Notes: generated by a model not told the origin, from the letters alone. A DNA stretch of 64,000 nt from Photobacterium kishitanii (GCF_003026355.1 NZ_PYON01000006.1:62001-126000), one strand, 5' to 3'; positions 36,031-46,468 are shown, counted from the stretch's first letter. Made by a program: numbers and translations.

Positions 36031-38454
36031 TTAACCCGCAAACATATGTTTAATCCACGTTGCAGGCTGACTATCCTGGCATTTCGCTTTTAAATCGCCA
36101 TTGTTATCCCACGCTGGCAGTGAAACATTACCATCACAGTCAAACTGTAAACTACCATTGGCTGTCCGTTGGTACTTAACCGTCGTGATATAAGGCGGCC
36201 AGCCGATATTTAACGGTAACGGTTGACGACGAGCAAGGTAATCAGCATAAACCCGTAGCGCGCCGCTAGAGCCAGTTAAACGGACTGGAGTGTTATCATC
36301 ACGCCCAACCCAAACCACACCAACTTCTCGTCCATCAGCGCCTGCAAACCAACTATCACGGTTATTATCGGTGGTACCCGTTTTACCTGCCAGTTTAGCG
36401 GCGCTAAATTTACTCTGTAAAAAACGCGCAGTACCTTGGCTAACCACTTTTTTCATATCATAAGTTGTTAACCAAGCGGCTTGCTCTGGAACAACTTGTT
36501 CGATGTCAGACTGATGTTGGTATAGCACTCGCCCTTTACTATCAACCACCGCATCAAGGCTATATAACGGCGCTTTGCGGCCATTATTGGTAATGCTCTG
36601 GAACATTTGTGCAACTTCAAACGGTGATAAACTAAATGCCCCTAATAGTATCGATGGTAAACGTGGCACTTCATCACGATTAACCCCTAACTTAGCCATC
36701 GTATTAATCACAGTGCCAAGTCCAACCTTTAATCCTAAGTTCACCGTTGGTACATTTAACGAATGCGCTAATGCATAATATAACGGTACCTGACCGCGGA
36801 ACTTACGATCATAGTTTCTTGGCCGCCACGACGTGCCTTTGCTACCTTTTAACACAATCGCCTGATCGCTAAGTGTGGTTGCTAAGCTAAATTTTTGTGG
36901 TTGGCTCAGCGCCGCTAAATAAACAGCCGGTTTAGCTAACGAGCCAATTTGACGACTGGCATCCAGAGCGCGATTAAAGCCAGCATAACCTGGACGACTA
37001 CCACCAATCAGCGCGCGTACAGCACCGTATTGACGATCCACCACTACCATCGCAGTTTCAACTTTAACGCCAGCCTTTTTATTTAACCGTGGCACCATTG
37101 CTGCAATGGTTTTTTCAGCTGCTTGTTGAGAAACAGGATCAAGAGTACTGAAAATACGCAGCCCTTTGCCTGATTTGTAAATATCACCAACGTCTTGCTG
37201 TAACTCTCGCTGTAACTGTTGAAAGTAAGCCGGTTGACGGCTGGCTATCTTAGCTGTTTTTTGAATACCTAATGGCTCTGAAACGGCTTGTTCATATTCA
37301 GCTCCTGTCAGGTAGTTATTTTTTAACAACAACGTCAACACGAGATCACGACGTTTCAAGGTTCGTTCTGGATGACGCCACGGATTAAATTGCGATGGTC
37401 CCTTCACCATTCCAACTAACATTGCCAGTTGATCAACGCGCAATTCTTCTAATGGACGCCCAAAATAAAATCGCGCCGCCAATGGAAAACCATGCACTTC
37501 TTTAGCGCCATTTTGACCAAGGTAAATTTCATTTAAATACGCTTCTAACACTCGGTCTTTACTGTAACGATGATCAATAATTACCGCGATATATGCTTCG
37601 CGTACTTTTCGCCACAAACTACGCTCACGACTTAAAAATAAATTTTTCGCCAGTTGCTGAGTCAAAGTACTGCCCCCTTGTACGGTATGACCCGCTTTAA
37701 GGTTCACTACCATCGCTCGCAAAATTGCCAACGGCGATACACCATCATGCTGATAAAAATCACGATCTTCTGTGGTTAACAATGCGTCAATCAACAATGG
37801 GGGAAATTGATCTCGCGCCATGAAAATCCGTTGCTCATTGCCCGTAAGGCCCAACATACCAAGTAACTTTGGCTCAATTTTTAAGGTTTTTAATTGTTGT
37901 TTAGTCGTAACATCAACAATAGAGGTTAATTGAGTGCCAACAAAAGTCAGCATCACATGTCGTTGTGGTTGCGGATCATCAACAAATTTAAATGGGCGTC
38001 GAATTAACTCGATTCGAGTTGAAGAGGCAGAGTACTCACCCATCCGTTGTGGGCTCCGTACTTTATGATATTGCAGTACATCTAACTCTCGTCGCACATC
38101 ACTGATAGTGATCGCTTGGCCTGGATGTAAGGTTAATACTCGGCCATACACAACAGAGGGTAAATCCCAAATTGGGCCATCCATTTTATTACGCACCACA
38201 GTATCTAAATAAATACCGATCACTAATAAAATAGCCACTACCACTAAGGTCATTTTAAAGACTAAACCGCCAAGCTTGCGTAGCCATGGATGAGAGCCAG
38301 CGGATTTTTTAGTGGCACTTTTTTTAGATGCGGCTTTTTTAGGCGCCGCTTTTTTGGCAGGCTGTTTTTTAGCAGTTGGTTTTACAGCGGCCTTTTTGCG
38401 TGCAGCGGCAGGTTTCTTCTGCTGTGGTTTAGGGGGCTGTGGCAACTTACTCAT
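36031..38454 (-). CDS. mrcB: Penicillin-binding protein 1B
   Basis: Bifunctional class A PBP of 807 residues that polymerises and crosslinks peptidoglycan. The cytoplasmic tail (1-55) is very rich in Lys, Ala and Pro with AKK/PKK repeats, and is followed by one membrane helix (about 66-87). A UB2H-like LpoB-docking region follows. The transglycosylase domain shows TTEDRDFYQHDGVSP and GGSTLTQQLAKNLFL. The transpeptidase domain shows the active Ser in GSLAKPAVYL, SLNVPTVNL, and KTGTTDNNRDSWF. Its stop lies at the end of the tRNA flanking region; hrpB lies upstream on the same strand, the usual hrpB-mrcB order. The ribosome site is weak. Confidence 0.96.
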   Translation of the reverse strand: MSKLPQPPKPQQKKPAAARKKAAVKPTAKKQPAKKAAPKKAASKKSATKKSAGSHPWLRKLGGLVFKMTLVVVAILLVIGIYLDTVVRNKMDGPIWDLPSVVYGRVLTLHPGQAITISDVRRELDVLQYHKVRSPQRMGEYSASSTRIELIRRPFKFVDDPQPQRHVMLTFVGTQLTSIVDVTTKQQLKTLKIEPKLLGMLGLTGNEQRIFMARDQFPPLLIDALLTTEDRDFYQHDGVSPLAILRAMVVNLKAGHTVQGGSTLTQQLAKNLFLSRERSLWRKVREAYIAVIIDHRYSKDRVLEAYLNEIYLGQNGAKEVHGFPLAARFYFGRPLEELRVDQLAMLVGMVKGPSQFNPWRHPERTLKRRDLVLTLLLKNNYLTGAEYEQAVSEPLGIQKTAKIASRQPAYFQQLQRELQQDVGDIYKSGKGLRIFSTLDPVSQQAAEKTIAAMVPRLNKKAGVKVETAMVVVDRQYGAVRALIGGSRPGYAGFNRALDASRQIGSLAKPAVYLAALSQPQKFSLATTLSDQAIVLKGSKGTSWRPRNYDRKFRGQVPLYYALAHSLNVPTVNLGLKVGLGTVINTMAKLGVNRDEVPRLPSILLGAFSLSPFEVAQMFQSITNNGRKAPLYSLDAVVDSKGRVLYQHQSDIEQVVPEQAAWLTTYDMKKVVSQGTARFLQSKFSAAKLAGKTGTTDNNRDSWFAGADGREVGVVWVGRDDNTPVRLTGSSGALRVYADYLARRQPLPLNIGWPPYITTVKYQRTANGSLQFDCDGNVSLPAWDNNGDLKAKCQDSQPATWIKHMFAG

Positions 38455-38586
38455 AATGCATCAACTACCGTCATTCCTATATTTAAGCAGAGACCATAAT
38501 CTGGCTCTGCTTTGATAATTCAAATTAGTAAAATCTTAACAACTATAACTGATTATATATACAGGTATCTGTCTTGTTTACCGTTG

Positions 38587-41088
38587 CTAAAGGTATTTTT
38601 TAATTTTGCGGGTTGGAAGGTGGTTAGCAGGATCATCAGGCCAAGGATGTTTGGGATAACGCCCTTTCATTTCTTTTTGGACATCTTTATATGAACCTTG
38701 CCAAAATCCAGCTAAATCTTGAGTGATCTGCAACGGACGTTGGGCTGGAGATAACAATTCTAAAACTAACTTTACTTTGCCATTGGCGATAGTTGGCGTG
38801 GTTGGCTCACCAAACATTTCTTGTAACTTTACCGCTAATACTGGCTGCTGTTGAGTTTGATAACGAATACTAATTTTAGAACCTGTCGGCACCTGATAAT
38901 GGGTTGGCAATAATTGATCGAGCTGTTGTTTTTTATTCCAACCTAGATACGCTTCCAATACTGCGACTAAATTAACTTTTTGGAGGCCTTTTAAAGTGGT
39001 TATACCGCTGAGATACGGCAATAACCATTGTTCAGCATTAGCAAGTAAGCTCGTCTCATCCAATGCAGGAAAATCGAGTTCAGGTAGCCACTCGCAGCCA
39101 CAACGACCACGAGTAAGTAACATCATTGCGGCAGGAGTCCAATTTAACACTGCCAGTCCTTTACGCTTAACTGCATTTAACAATGCTTCACTGGCTAATG
39201 TGGCGTCAGGCGTTGCCGCGAGGCTACGTGCAACAATTAATTTGCCACAATACACGCGATGCTCAGCACTTAGACGGCCTTTTTTATCATCCCAATCAAG
39301 CCACTCACACTCAGTAAATAAGGATGGTAATGCGTGTTGTAGTCCACTCAATTCGGCGCTGATAGCAGAGAAGATTCGACTATCACCTTGGCGGGTTTTA
39401 ACCACATCAGCCACCACTAATAATGGCTGGTTGGCTAACCCTTGGCTGCTATCAAGCATTACCCCTTGACCATTAGCTAACTGATAACGACCATCATCAG
39501 GGCGAGATTGTGCGATTCGATCAGGAAAACCTACCGCTAACACCATCGCGGCCCACTGATTATTAACGACTGATACACTATTTTTGGGACCACCTAAAGT
39601 CGCAAGGTGTTGTTGAGATCGTTGTATATAAGCATGGCTTTTAGCGAGTTTTTTAGTTTCAAGTAAATGTAACTGAAACGCCAAATCGGGGTTATCGATA
39701 CCACGCGGAGGGTCTTCAAGTAATGCCACCAACATCGCCGCTGTGGTTAAAATTGTCGTATCAGCTTGCTGCTGTGCGGCATGTTTAGCAAACGCTAACA
39801 TTGCACCATGGCGAGGATCAGCACCTAATGTTTGCATCAATTGGCCGCGTTGGGTTTGTTGCCCACGCTCATCAATCGCACCTAATTGTCGCAATAACTG
39901 TCGCGACTGCTGTAAAGCAATCGCTGGCGGTATATCTAACCACTGTAAGTCTTGTGGATCATTACAGCCCCATTGAACTAAATCCATTGCCAACGCGGTT
40001 AAATCACTACGTAGTATTTCTGGTTGTGGTGTTGCTGGTTGACGCTGTAGTAATTCTTCACTGTACATTCGTAAACAAATACCCGCTTCTAAGCGTCCTG
40101 CACGCCCTGCTCGCTGTTCGGCGGATGATTGGGCTATCCTAACTTGCTGTAAGCGGCTAATGCCTGTTTTGGGCTCCCACTGCGCGATTCGTTCAAAGCC
40201 ACTATCAACCACCAATCGAATACCTTCTATGGTTAAACTGGTTTCAGCAATATTAGTCGCTAATACTACTTTACGCTGTCCAACTGGTGCGGGATTAATC
40301 GCTTGCTGTTGTTGCTCAATCGGTAACTGACCATATAACGGACAAATTTTGATATGGGTATCAGCCGCAGTTAAACGAGTCGCTAATGCTTGTGCTAAAC
40401 GTTTGATTTCACCGACCCCGGGTAAAAATGCTAACACTGATCCTGATTCTTGGCTAAGCAATTGGCTAATCGCTACAGCCATTTGCTCAATCACATCTCG
40501 AGGATCATTTACATGCTGATAGCGATACTCTACAGGGAAACAACGACCTTGAGATTCAACATAAGCCGCCTGTGGCAGCAATTGTGCCAATGCTGCGTGA
40601 TCAAGTGTGGCTGACATAACCAACAATTGCAGATCGTCACGCAGGGCTTGCTGGACCTCAATTGCTAACGCTAATGCGGTATCGGCGTGAATACTACGCT
40701 CGTGAAATTCATCAAAAATAATCAGTCCGATTCCAGAGAGTTCAGGATCATGCTGTAACATGCGAGTCATCACCCCTTCAGTGACAATCTCTAATCGCGT
40801 TTGAGCACTGACTTTGGTTTCGCCTCGAACTCGTAAACCTATGGTTTGACCAACACGCTCCCCCAATTGCTGCGCGAGATACCCAGCAATATTTCTTGCC
40901 GCTAATCGCCGCGGCTCAAGCATGATAATCCGCCCTTGTATGAGCGCTTGATCTAATAGTGCTAATGGCAACCGAGTTGATTTACCCGCTCCCGGTGGTG
41001 CTTTTAAAATCACTTGGGTATGGCGCGTTAAAGCGCTAAACAAGGTTGCTAAAACCTCGTCAATAGGGAGTTGTGACAATGGCGTCAC
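38587..41088 (-). CDS. hrpB: ATP-dependent RNA helicase-like protein HrpB
   Basis: DEAH-box helicase family protein of 833 residues; its cellular role in bacteria is poorly known. Walker A is APPGAGKSTRLPL, the DEAH-like box is IIFDEFHERSIHADTA, motif III is MSATLD, and motif VI is SSAEQRAGRAGRLEAG. The C-terminal HrpB-specific domain ends in WPDDPANHLPTRK. It begins with GTG at 41088 (MTPLSQLPIDEVL), which fits the family start. It is upstream of mrcB by 132 bp and divergent from sfsA. Confidence 0.95.
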   Translation of the reverse strand: MTPLSQLPIDEVLATLFSALTRHTQVILKAPPGAGKSTRLPLALLDQALIQGRIIMLEPRRLAARNIAGYLAQQLGERVGQTIGLRVRGETKVSAQTRLEIVTEGVMTRMLQHDPELSGIGLIIFDEFHERSIHADTALALAIEVQQALRDDLQLLVMSATLDHAALAQLLPQAAYVESQGRCFPVEYRYQHVNDPRDVIEQMAVAISQLLSQESGSVLAFLPGVGEIKRLAQALATRLTAADTHIKICPLYGQLPIEQQQQAINPAPVGQRKVVLATNIAETSLTIEGIRLVVDSGFERIAQWEPKTGISRLQQVRIAQSSAEQRAGRAGRLEAGICLRMYSEELLQRQPATPQPEILRSDLTALAMDLVQWGCNDPQDLQWLDIPPAIALQQSRQLLRQLGAIDERGQQTQRGQLMQTLGADPRHGAMLAFAKHAAQQQADTTILTTAAMLVALLEDPPRGIDNPDLAFQLHLLETKKLAKSHAYIQRSQQHLATLGGPKNSVSVVNNQWAAMVLAVGFPDRIAQSRPDDGRYQLANGQGVMLDSSQGLANQPLLVVADVVKTRQGDSRIFSAISAELSGLQHALPSLFTECEWLDWDDKKGRLSAEHRVYCGKLIVARSLAATPDATLASEALLNAVKRKGLAVLNWTPAAMMLLTRGRCGCEWLPELDFPALDETSLLANAEQWLLPYLSGITTLKGLQKVNLVAVLEAYLGWNKKQQLDQLLPTHYQVPTGSKISIRYQTQQQPVLAVKLQEMFGEPTTPTIANGKVKLVLELLSPAQRPLQITQDLAGFWQGSYKDVQKEMKGRYPKHPWPDDPANHLPTRKIKKYL

Positions 41089-41170
41089 CTTATGTCATGA
41101 TCAAACGAAATCACATTGTAACGAAAGCCTAGTCACAACTAAAAATAATAATCTGCACACGAGGCCATAA

Positions 41171-41884
41171 ATGAAATTTTCTCCACCACTTCAAGCGGCT
41201 ATTTTGCTCAAACGCTACAAACGTTTCTTAGCTGATATCGAACTCAGTAATGGTGAAGTCCGTACCATTCATTGTGCCAATACTGGTGCCATGACTGGCT
41301 GCGCTGAACCTGGAACCACAGTATGGTATTCAACCTCGGATAATAAAAAACGTAAATACCCCAATAGCTGGCAACTTGCACACACTGTCGCTAATGACTG
41401 GATTTGTGTTAATACTATTCAAGCGAACCATCTCGTTAAAGAAGCAATTGAACAGCAACGTATACCTGAGCTCGAAAATTACGATAGCTTACGGACAGAA
41501 GTAAAATACGGCACTGAAAATAGCCGCATAGATCTATTACTTGAATCACAAAATCGCCCCCGCTGCTATATTGAAGTAAAAAGCGTGACCTTATTAGCAG
41601 ATAATGGCCAAGGTTACTTTCCAGATGCGGTGACCATTCGAGGTCAAAAACATCTGCGTGAGCTAACCCAAATGGCACAACAAGGATCACGGGCAGTGCT
41701 ATTTTTTGCGGTGTTACATACCGGGATTAATAAGGTTAATGTGGCACAGCATATCGATGCTGAATACGCACAATTATTACAACAAGCAGTCAACGCTGGG
41801 GTTGAAATAATTTGCTATCGCGCCACGATTAATGCTGATGAAATAAAACTCAAAGACTGTATACAATTTCAGCACTCAACATAA
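41171..41884 (+). CDS. sfsA: Sugar fermentation stimulation protein SfsA
   Basis: A 237-residue SfsA protein, with a nuclease-like fold and reported nucleic acid binding; overexpression in E. coli affects maltose genes, but the true role is open. Family traits are [25 protein letters not shown], the acidic [18 protein letters not shown] pair resembling PD-(D/E)xK nucleases, and [13 protein letters not shown]. It lies upstream of dksA, the conserved order. Confidence 0.95.
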   Translation: MKFSPPLQAAILLKRYKRFLADIELSNGEVRTIHCANTGAMTGCAEPGTTVWYSTSDNKKRKYPNSWQLAHTVANDWICVNTIQANHLVKEAIEQQRIPELENYDSLRTEVKYGTENSRIDLLLESQNRPRCYIEVKSVTLLADNGQGYFPDAVTIRGQKHLRELTQMAQQGSRAVLFFAVLHTGINKVNVAQHIDAEYAQLLQQAVNAGVEIICYRATINADEIKLKDCIQFQHST

Positions 41885-42013
41885 AAAATGCCGTTTTCTT
41901 CACATTGACGTAGAATTGAAGTAATACAGTAATTGCCACATGGTAACCTTTCTGGTATAGATACCGCCCAAAATTAACCAGTGACGGTTATTAGGTACAT
42001 TAGGAGATGCTAT

Positions 42014-42463
42014 ATGCCAGAGACCAACGTTAAAAAATCACTAGGCATCCTGGCTATTGCTGGGGTTGAACCTTATCAGGAAAAAGCTGGCGAAGAATAC
42101 ATGGGCGAAGCTCAATTAGAGCATTTCCATAAAATTCTATCAGCATGGCGTAACCAACTTCGTGTTGAAGTTGATCGCACCGTAAACCACATGCAAGATG
42201 AAGCCGCTAACTTCCCCGATCCAGTGGATCGTGCCGCACAAGAAGAAGAGTTCAGTCTTGAACTTCGTAATCGTGACCGCGAACGTAAACTGATCAAGAA
42301 AATTGACAAAACACTGAAGCGTATCGAAGAAGATGATTTCGGCTTCTGCGATTCTTGTGGTGTTGAGATTGGTATTCGTCGTCTTGAAGCTCGTCCAACT
42401 GCAGATCTTTGCATCGACTGTAAAACACTTGCAGAGATCAAAGAAAAGCAAATGGCTGGCTAA
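42014..42463 (+). CDS. dksA: RNA polymerase-binding transcription factor DksA
   Basis: Binds the RNA polymerase secondary channel and, with ppGpp, represses rRNA/tRNA promoters and activates amino-acid genes. It has 149 residues. The coiled coil carries the tip motif DPVDRAA with D69 and D72. The zinc finger uses C112, C115, C133 and C136. The ATG at 42014 ([10 protein letters not shown]) has AGGAG 7 bases upstream; an in-frame upstream start was rejected. The tRNA array upstream has a DksA-type discriminator and is a plausible target. Confidence 0.97.
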   Translation: MPETNVKKSLGILAIAGVEPYQEKAGEEYMGEAQLEHFHKILSAWRNQLRVEVDRTVNHMQDEAANFPDPVDRAAQEEEFSLELRNRDRERKLIKKIDKTLKRIEEDDFGFCDSCGVEIGIRRLEARPTADLCIDCKTLAEIKEKQMAG

Positions 42464-42492
42464 TTACGTCTTTATCAGGTTAAGCTAATTTT

Positions 42493-42518
42493 AGAGGGAG
42501 CGTAAGCTCCCTCTTTCG
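42493..42518 (+). terminator. Terminator of dksA
   Basis: A perfect 9-bp stem AGAGGGAGC/GCTCCCTCT with loop GTAA. The T-run is short (TTTCGTT), so read-through into gluQ is possible. Confidence 0.8.
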
Positions 42519-42632
42519 TTTACACTAGCGCTCGAAATAACACACAGTAACGAACCTGATGGTTACTTACTTACCGATGTCGCACGAGCTCTGCCGGTTT
42601 AGTCATAACTTTGCGTTATAGATAAACAGGCA

Positions 42633-42679
42633 CCAAACTGAATAGTGCTCTCATAAACTGAGAGCCTTATTCAGTTTGG
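42633..42679 (+). promoter_or_regulatory. Long hairpin in gluQ leader
   Basis: The arms CCAAACTGAATA and TATTCAGTTTGG (12 bp) plus an inner stem GCTCTC/GAGAGC form a 47-base hairpin with a 2x2 internal loop. No T-run follows; instead GGAGGG begins at its last bases. It is probably an RNA regulatory structure rather than a terminator. Confidence 0.55.
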
Positions 42680-42691
42680 AGGGAATATATC

Positions 42692-42745
42692 TTGTCATAT
42701 TTACCCCTGACTCTGGGCGACATTTACGCTGCCGTACCAAGTTAG
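42692..42745 (+). CDS. Candidate 17-residue leader peptide before gluQ
   Basis: GGAGGG (42678-42683) lies 8 bases before a TTG that opens an 18-codon frame ending in TAG; its peptide would be (M)SYLPLTLGDIYAAVPS. The ribosome site overlaps the base of the long hairpin, and the stop overlaps a second hairpin (CCAAGTT/AACTTGG, 42737-42761) that ends 23 bases before gluQ. This is the layout of a leader-peptide attenuator, but TTG is a rare start and no clear control codons are present. Confidence 0.3.
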   Translation: MSYLPLTLGDIYAAVPS

Positions 42746-42784
42746 ATAATAATCAACTTGGATTTTATAACCGTTCATTAATGT

Positions 42785-43669
42785 ATGACTAACACGAATC
42801 AATATGTCGGTCGTTTTGCACCATCGCCCTCCGGGCCATTGCATTTCGGATCGTTAATTGCTGCTCTCGGTAGCTACCTGCAAGCAAAATCTCAGCAAGG
42901 AAAATGGATAGTTAGGATCGAAGATCTTGATCCACCTCGCGAAATGCTAGGGGCTGCTGATGATATTCTGCGCACACTTGAAGCTTTTGGTTTTATGTGG
43001 GATGGCAATATCATGTATCAGAGTTTACGCCATGATGCTTATCACGCTCAAATTGAAGCTTGGTTAGCACAAGGTAATGCCTACTATTGTCAGTGCAGTC
43101 GAAAAGACATTAAACAAACGGGCGGCTTTTACCCTGGTACCTGTCGTACCCTCAATCAACGGCACAGCAATGGTGCGGTTCGATTACAAGTAGACACACC
43201 AATAACCCATTTCGATGACCTATTACATGGTCGTATCGAATTGCCATTAGCATTGGCGAGTGAAGATTTTATCATTCGTCGCCGCGATGGCTTATTTGCT
43301 TATAATCTTGCTGTAGTGCTAGATGATATTGAACAAGGGATCACTGAGGTTGTACGTGGTGCAGATTTAATTGAGCCTACTGGGCGCCAAATAGGTCTTT
43401 ATCATCAGCTCGGGCATCCTGAAGTCAGTTATTTACACTTACCGCTCGCCATTACTGACAATGGTAATAAATTGTCGAAACAAAACCATGCTCCAGCGAT
43501 TGATAAACACAATCCTCGGCCAGCATTAATGGCAGCGCTACGCTTTTTAGGTTTGTCGCCACCGACAGAGCTTATCATAGAAAGCGTAGAACAAATTTTA
43601 CAGTGGGGCATCACTCATTGGCAGCTTAAGCAGCTACCAAAGACAACTGCTATCACACTAGCATTCTAA
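42785..43669 (+). CDS. gluQ: Glutamyl-Q tRNA(Asp) synthetase
   Basis: A paralogue of glutamyl-tRNA synthetase without anticodon-binding domain; it joins glutamate to queuosine in the anticodon of tRNA-Asp. It has 294 residues. The HIGH-like motif is APSPSGPLHFGSL, the KMSKS-like motif is GNKLSKQN, and the zinc ligands are CQC (about 104-106) and the later YPGTC. The ATG at 42785 was chosen; it matches the family start. Its place between dksA and pcnB is conserved. Confidence 0.96.
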   Translation: MTNTNQYVGRFAPSPSGPLHFGSLIAALGSYLQAKSQQGKWIVRIEDLDPPREMLGAADDILRTLEAFGFMWDGNIMYQSLRHDAYHAQIEAWLAQGNAYYCQCSRKDIKQTGGFYPGTCRTLNQRHSNGAVRLQVDTPITHFDDLLHGRIELPLALASEDFIIRRRDGLFAYNLAVVLDDIEQGITEVVRGADLIEPTGRQIGLYHQLGHPEVSYLHLPLAITDNGNKLSKQNHAPAIDKHNPRPALMAALRFLGLSPPTELIIESVEQILQWGITHWQLKQLPKTTAITLAF

Positions 43670-43723
43670 AATAGTCTGCCGTGATATATTATACACGGCT
43701 GTTTGTTGAACTAAGTGCACAAA

Positions 43724-45157
43724 ATGGGGTGTATTATCTTTAATCGAGTAGCCAGCTTTTGCCGTAAAGTATTGAATCGCGACAGTAGTACTCGCGTTCC
43801 AGAGGAACAAACTTTGCAAGTTTACCAACGCCCAGAGCACGGCATTTCACGAAAAGATATCAGCGAAAATGCGCTGAAAGTACTATATCGTCTAAACAAA
43901 GCCGGTTACGACGCTTACCTTGTAGGTGGCGGCGTCCGCGATTTATTGCTCCACAAACAGCCAAAAGATTTCGATATTGCAACCAATGCAACCCCGGAAG
44001 AAATCAAAAAACTGTTTCGTAACTGTCGTTTGATCGGCCGTCGCTTTCGTCTAGCACACATTCTTTTTGGACGTGACATTATTGAAGTCGCTACGTTTCG
44101 TGGCCATCATTCAGACGCACCAGTACAAGTCGTTGCGCCTAAAGACAATAAGCAAAAGCCACAAATATCATCTCGCAGTGAAGAAGGTATGTTGCTACGT
44201 GATAACGTTTACGGCAACATCGAAGAAGATGCTCAACGTCGTGACTTTACCATTAATGCGTTGTACTACAGTGTCAAAGACTTCACCGTAACTGACTATG
44301 CACAAGGCATTGAAGATCTTAATAATCGCGTAGTGCGTCTAATGGGTGATCCAGAAACGCGTTACCGCGAAGATCCAGTCCGTATGCTGCGAGCGGTACG
44401 CTTTGCTGTCAAGCTTGATATGGATATTGAACCAGTAACTGCGGCACCGATCCGTGAATTAGCGTCACTGATGCAAGATATTCCAGCTGCACGTTTGTTT
44501 GAAGAAAGCCTCAAGTTATTACAATCGGGCCAAGGTTTAGAAACCTACCGTATGCTGCGTGAGTACAACCTATTCCAGCAGTTATTCCCAATTTTATCTG
44601 ACCATTTTACTGAGAATAACAGCAGCAAAACTGAAAAAATGATCGAGCATATTCTGGCCTCGACTGACAAGCGTATTGCTGAAGATAAGCGTGTCAATCC
44701 AGCCTTCATTTATGCTGCAATGCTATGGTATCCAATGATGATTCGTGCTGAAGAAGTTTCTTTTGCAAGCGGCTTATCGTTCTATGATGCCTTTATGGTA
44801 GCAAGTAATGACATTCTTGATGAACAAGTGCGCTCGATTGCTATCCCTCGCCGTCATACCACCACTGTACGTGATATCTGGCAGCAACAGTTACGCTTTA
44901 GTCGTCGCAGTGGCAAACGTGCTTTTAAGACCATGGAGCATCCTAAGTTTAGAGCTGCTTATGATTTCTTAGAAATGCGCAGTTTATTTGAAGGCAGCGA
45001 CATCAAAGAATTAGCCCAATGGTGGAGTGAATTCCAAGATGCCGATTATAACCAACGCGGTCAGATGGTAACGCACATTAATGATGGTGGCACTCGCCGT
45101 CCTCGTCGTCGTCGCCCACAGCAACAACGTCGTAAAAAACCGCAAGTTAAGTCATGA
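43724..45157 (+). CDS. pcnB: Poly(A) polymerase I
   Basis: Adds poly(A) tails to RNA 3' ends and promotes decay by the degradosome. It belongs to the tRNA nucleotidyltransferase family. The motifs are [18 protein letters not shown] (catalytic acids), [24 protein letters not shown] and [15 protein letters not shown]. The C-terminal tail is rich in Arg and Gln. The start is uncertain: an ATG at 43724, a GTG at 43715, or a non-AUG ATT/ATC at 43733/43736. The E. coli gene starts at ATT at the same place in the protein alignment, and GGGGTG stands at the right distance before the ATT/ATC here. It overlaps folK by 4 bp. Confidence 0.94.
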   Translation: MGCIIFNRVASFCRKVLNRDSSTRVPEEQTLQVYQRPEHGISRKDISENALKVLYRLNKAGYDAYLVGGGVRDLLLHKQPKDFDIATNATPEEIKKLFRNCRLIGRRFRLAHILFGRDIIEVATFRGHHSDAPVQVVAPKDNKQKPQISSRSEEGMLLRDNVYGNIEEDAQRRDFTINALYYSVKDFTVTDYAQGIEDLNNRVVRLMGDPETRYREDPVRMLRAVRFAVKLDMDIEPVTAAPIRELASLMQDIPAARLFEESLKLLQSGQGLETYRMLREYNLFQQLFPILSDHFTENNSSKTEKMIEHILASTDKRIAEDKRVNPAFIYAAMLWYPMMIRAEEVSFASGLSFYDAFMVASNDILDEQVRSIAIPRRHTTTVRDIWQQQLRFSRRSGKRAFKTMEHPKFRAAYDFLEMRSLFEGSDIKELAQWWSEFQDADYNQRGQMVTHINDGGTRRPRRRRPQQQRRKKPQVKS

Positions 45158-45639
45158 TTCGCACTTATATTGCTATCGGTAGTAACTTGGGCGATCCTGT
45201 CGCCCAAGCTCAAGCTGCGATTGAAGCACTACAAAATTTACCACAAAGTCAGGTTGTTAGCGTATCCTCGTTGTACAGCAGTACCCCGATGGGACCACAA
45301 AACCAACCTGATTATATTAATGCGGTTATCGCTATCGATACCGCATTAGCTCCACTTGAGTTACTCAACCATACTCAAGCGATTGAGCTTGAACAAGGAC
45401 GTGTTCGCAAAGATGAACGCTGGGGTCCAAGGACGTTAGATCTCGATATTATTTTATATGGTGATCTGCAACACCAATGCGAGCGCCTTACGGTGCCGCA
45501 CTATGGAATGAAAGTACGGGAGTTCGTACTGTATCCACTTGCCGAAATTAACCCTGATTTAGTTTTACCTGATCACACTTCTTTACGCACGTTATTGACT
45601 CAGGTTAACCGTAATGGCTTAGCTATTTGGCAAGCATAA
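45154..45639 (+). CDS. folK: 6-hydroxymethyl-7,8-dihydropterin pyrophosphokinase
   Basis: Folate-pathway enzyme that transfers pyrophosphate from ATP to hydroxymethyl-dihydropterin. It has 161 residues. The motifs are [10 protein letters not shown] at the N-terminus, [16 protein letters not shown], and the signature [16 protein letters not shown]. It is translationally coupled to pcnB (ATGA) and followed 24 bp later by panB, the conserved pcnB-folK-panBC unit. Confidence 0.97.
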   Translation: MIRTYIAIGSNLGDPVAQAQAAIEALQNLPQSQVVSVSSLYSSTPMGPQNQPDYINAVIAIDTALAPLELLNHTQAIELEQGRVRKDERWGPRTLDLDIILYGDLQHQCERLTVPHYGMKVREFVLYPLAEINPDLVLPDHTSLRTLLTQVNRNGLAIWQA

Positions 45640-45663
45640 ATTCATCAGGGCGAGGAAGAAGCT

Positions 45664-46458
45664 ATGAAAAAAATCACTATCAACGATCTACTGACATGGA
45701 AGCAAGAAGGTCGTAAATTTGCATCAGTAACAGCATATGACGCTAGTTTTGCCCAATTATTTGAGCAACAGAATATGCCGGTTATGTTAGTAGGCGACTC
45801 ATTAGGCATGGTACTCCAAGGCCGAAACGACACCTTACCCGTAACCATTGATGATATTGCCTACCATACGCGTAGTGTTCGTGCAGGCAGCCCTAACGCG
45901 CTGCTAATGGCTGACATGCCATTCATGACCTTCGCAACCCCAGCACAAGCTTGTGATAATGCCGCTAAATTGATGCGCGCAGGGGCTAACATGGTAAAAA
46001 TAGAAGGTGGCGCTTGGGTTGCTGAAACAATTACAACCCTTACAGAACGTGCAGTTCCTGTATGTGCTCATCTTGGTTTAACGCCTCAGTCTGTCAATAT
46101 TTTTGGCGGCTATAAAGTTCAAGGCCGCAATTTGGATCAAGCTGAGACTATGGTTAAAGATGCCATAACTCTCGCTAAAGCTGGTGCCCAAATCATCGTA
46201 TTGGAATGTGTTCCGGCAAGTCTTGCTGAACGTATTACCAAAGCGGTGGATGTGCCTGTAATTGGTATCGGTGCGGGTAATGCGACTGATGGCCAAATAC
46301 TGGTTATGCACGACATGTTTGGTATTTCTGCGAACTACATGCCGAGGTTCTCTAAGAACTTCCTTGCAGAAACCGGTGATATGCGTGCTGCGGTTACTAA
46401 ATACATTGAAGATGTTGAGTCTGGTGCATTTCCAGGGTCTCAACATACCTTTGAATAA
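45664..46458 (+). CDS. panB: 3-methyl-2-oxobutanoate hydroxymethyltransferase
   Basis: First step of pantothenate synthesis, making ketopantoate from ketoisovalerate with methylene-THF. It has 264 residues. The metal-binding acids are in [11 protein letters not shown] and MADMPFMTF, with [13 protein letters not shown] and GIGAG also present. GAGGAAGA precedes the ATG. It needs the folate made by the FolK pathway next door. Confidence 0.98.
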   Translation: MKKITINDLLTWKQEGRKFASVTAYDASFAQLFEQQNMPVMLVGDSLGMVLQGRNDTLPVTIDDIAYHTRSVRAGSPNALLMADMPFMTFATPAQACDNAAKLMRAGANMVKIEGGAWVAETITTLTERAVPVCAHLGLTPQSVNIFGGYKVQGRNLDQAETMVKDAITLAKAGAQIIVLECVPASLAERITKAVDVPVIGIGAGNATDGQILVMHDMFGISANYMPRFSKNFLAETGDMRAAVTKYIEDVESGAFPGSQHTFE

Positions 46459-46468
46459 GGAATAAGAG

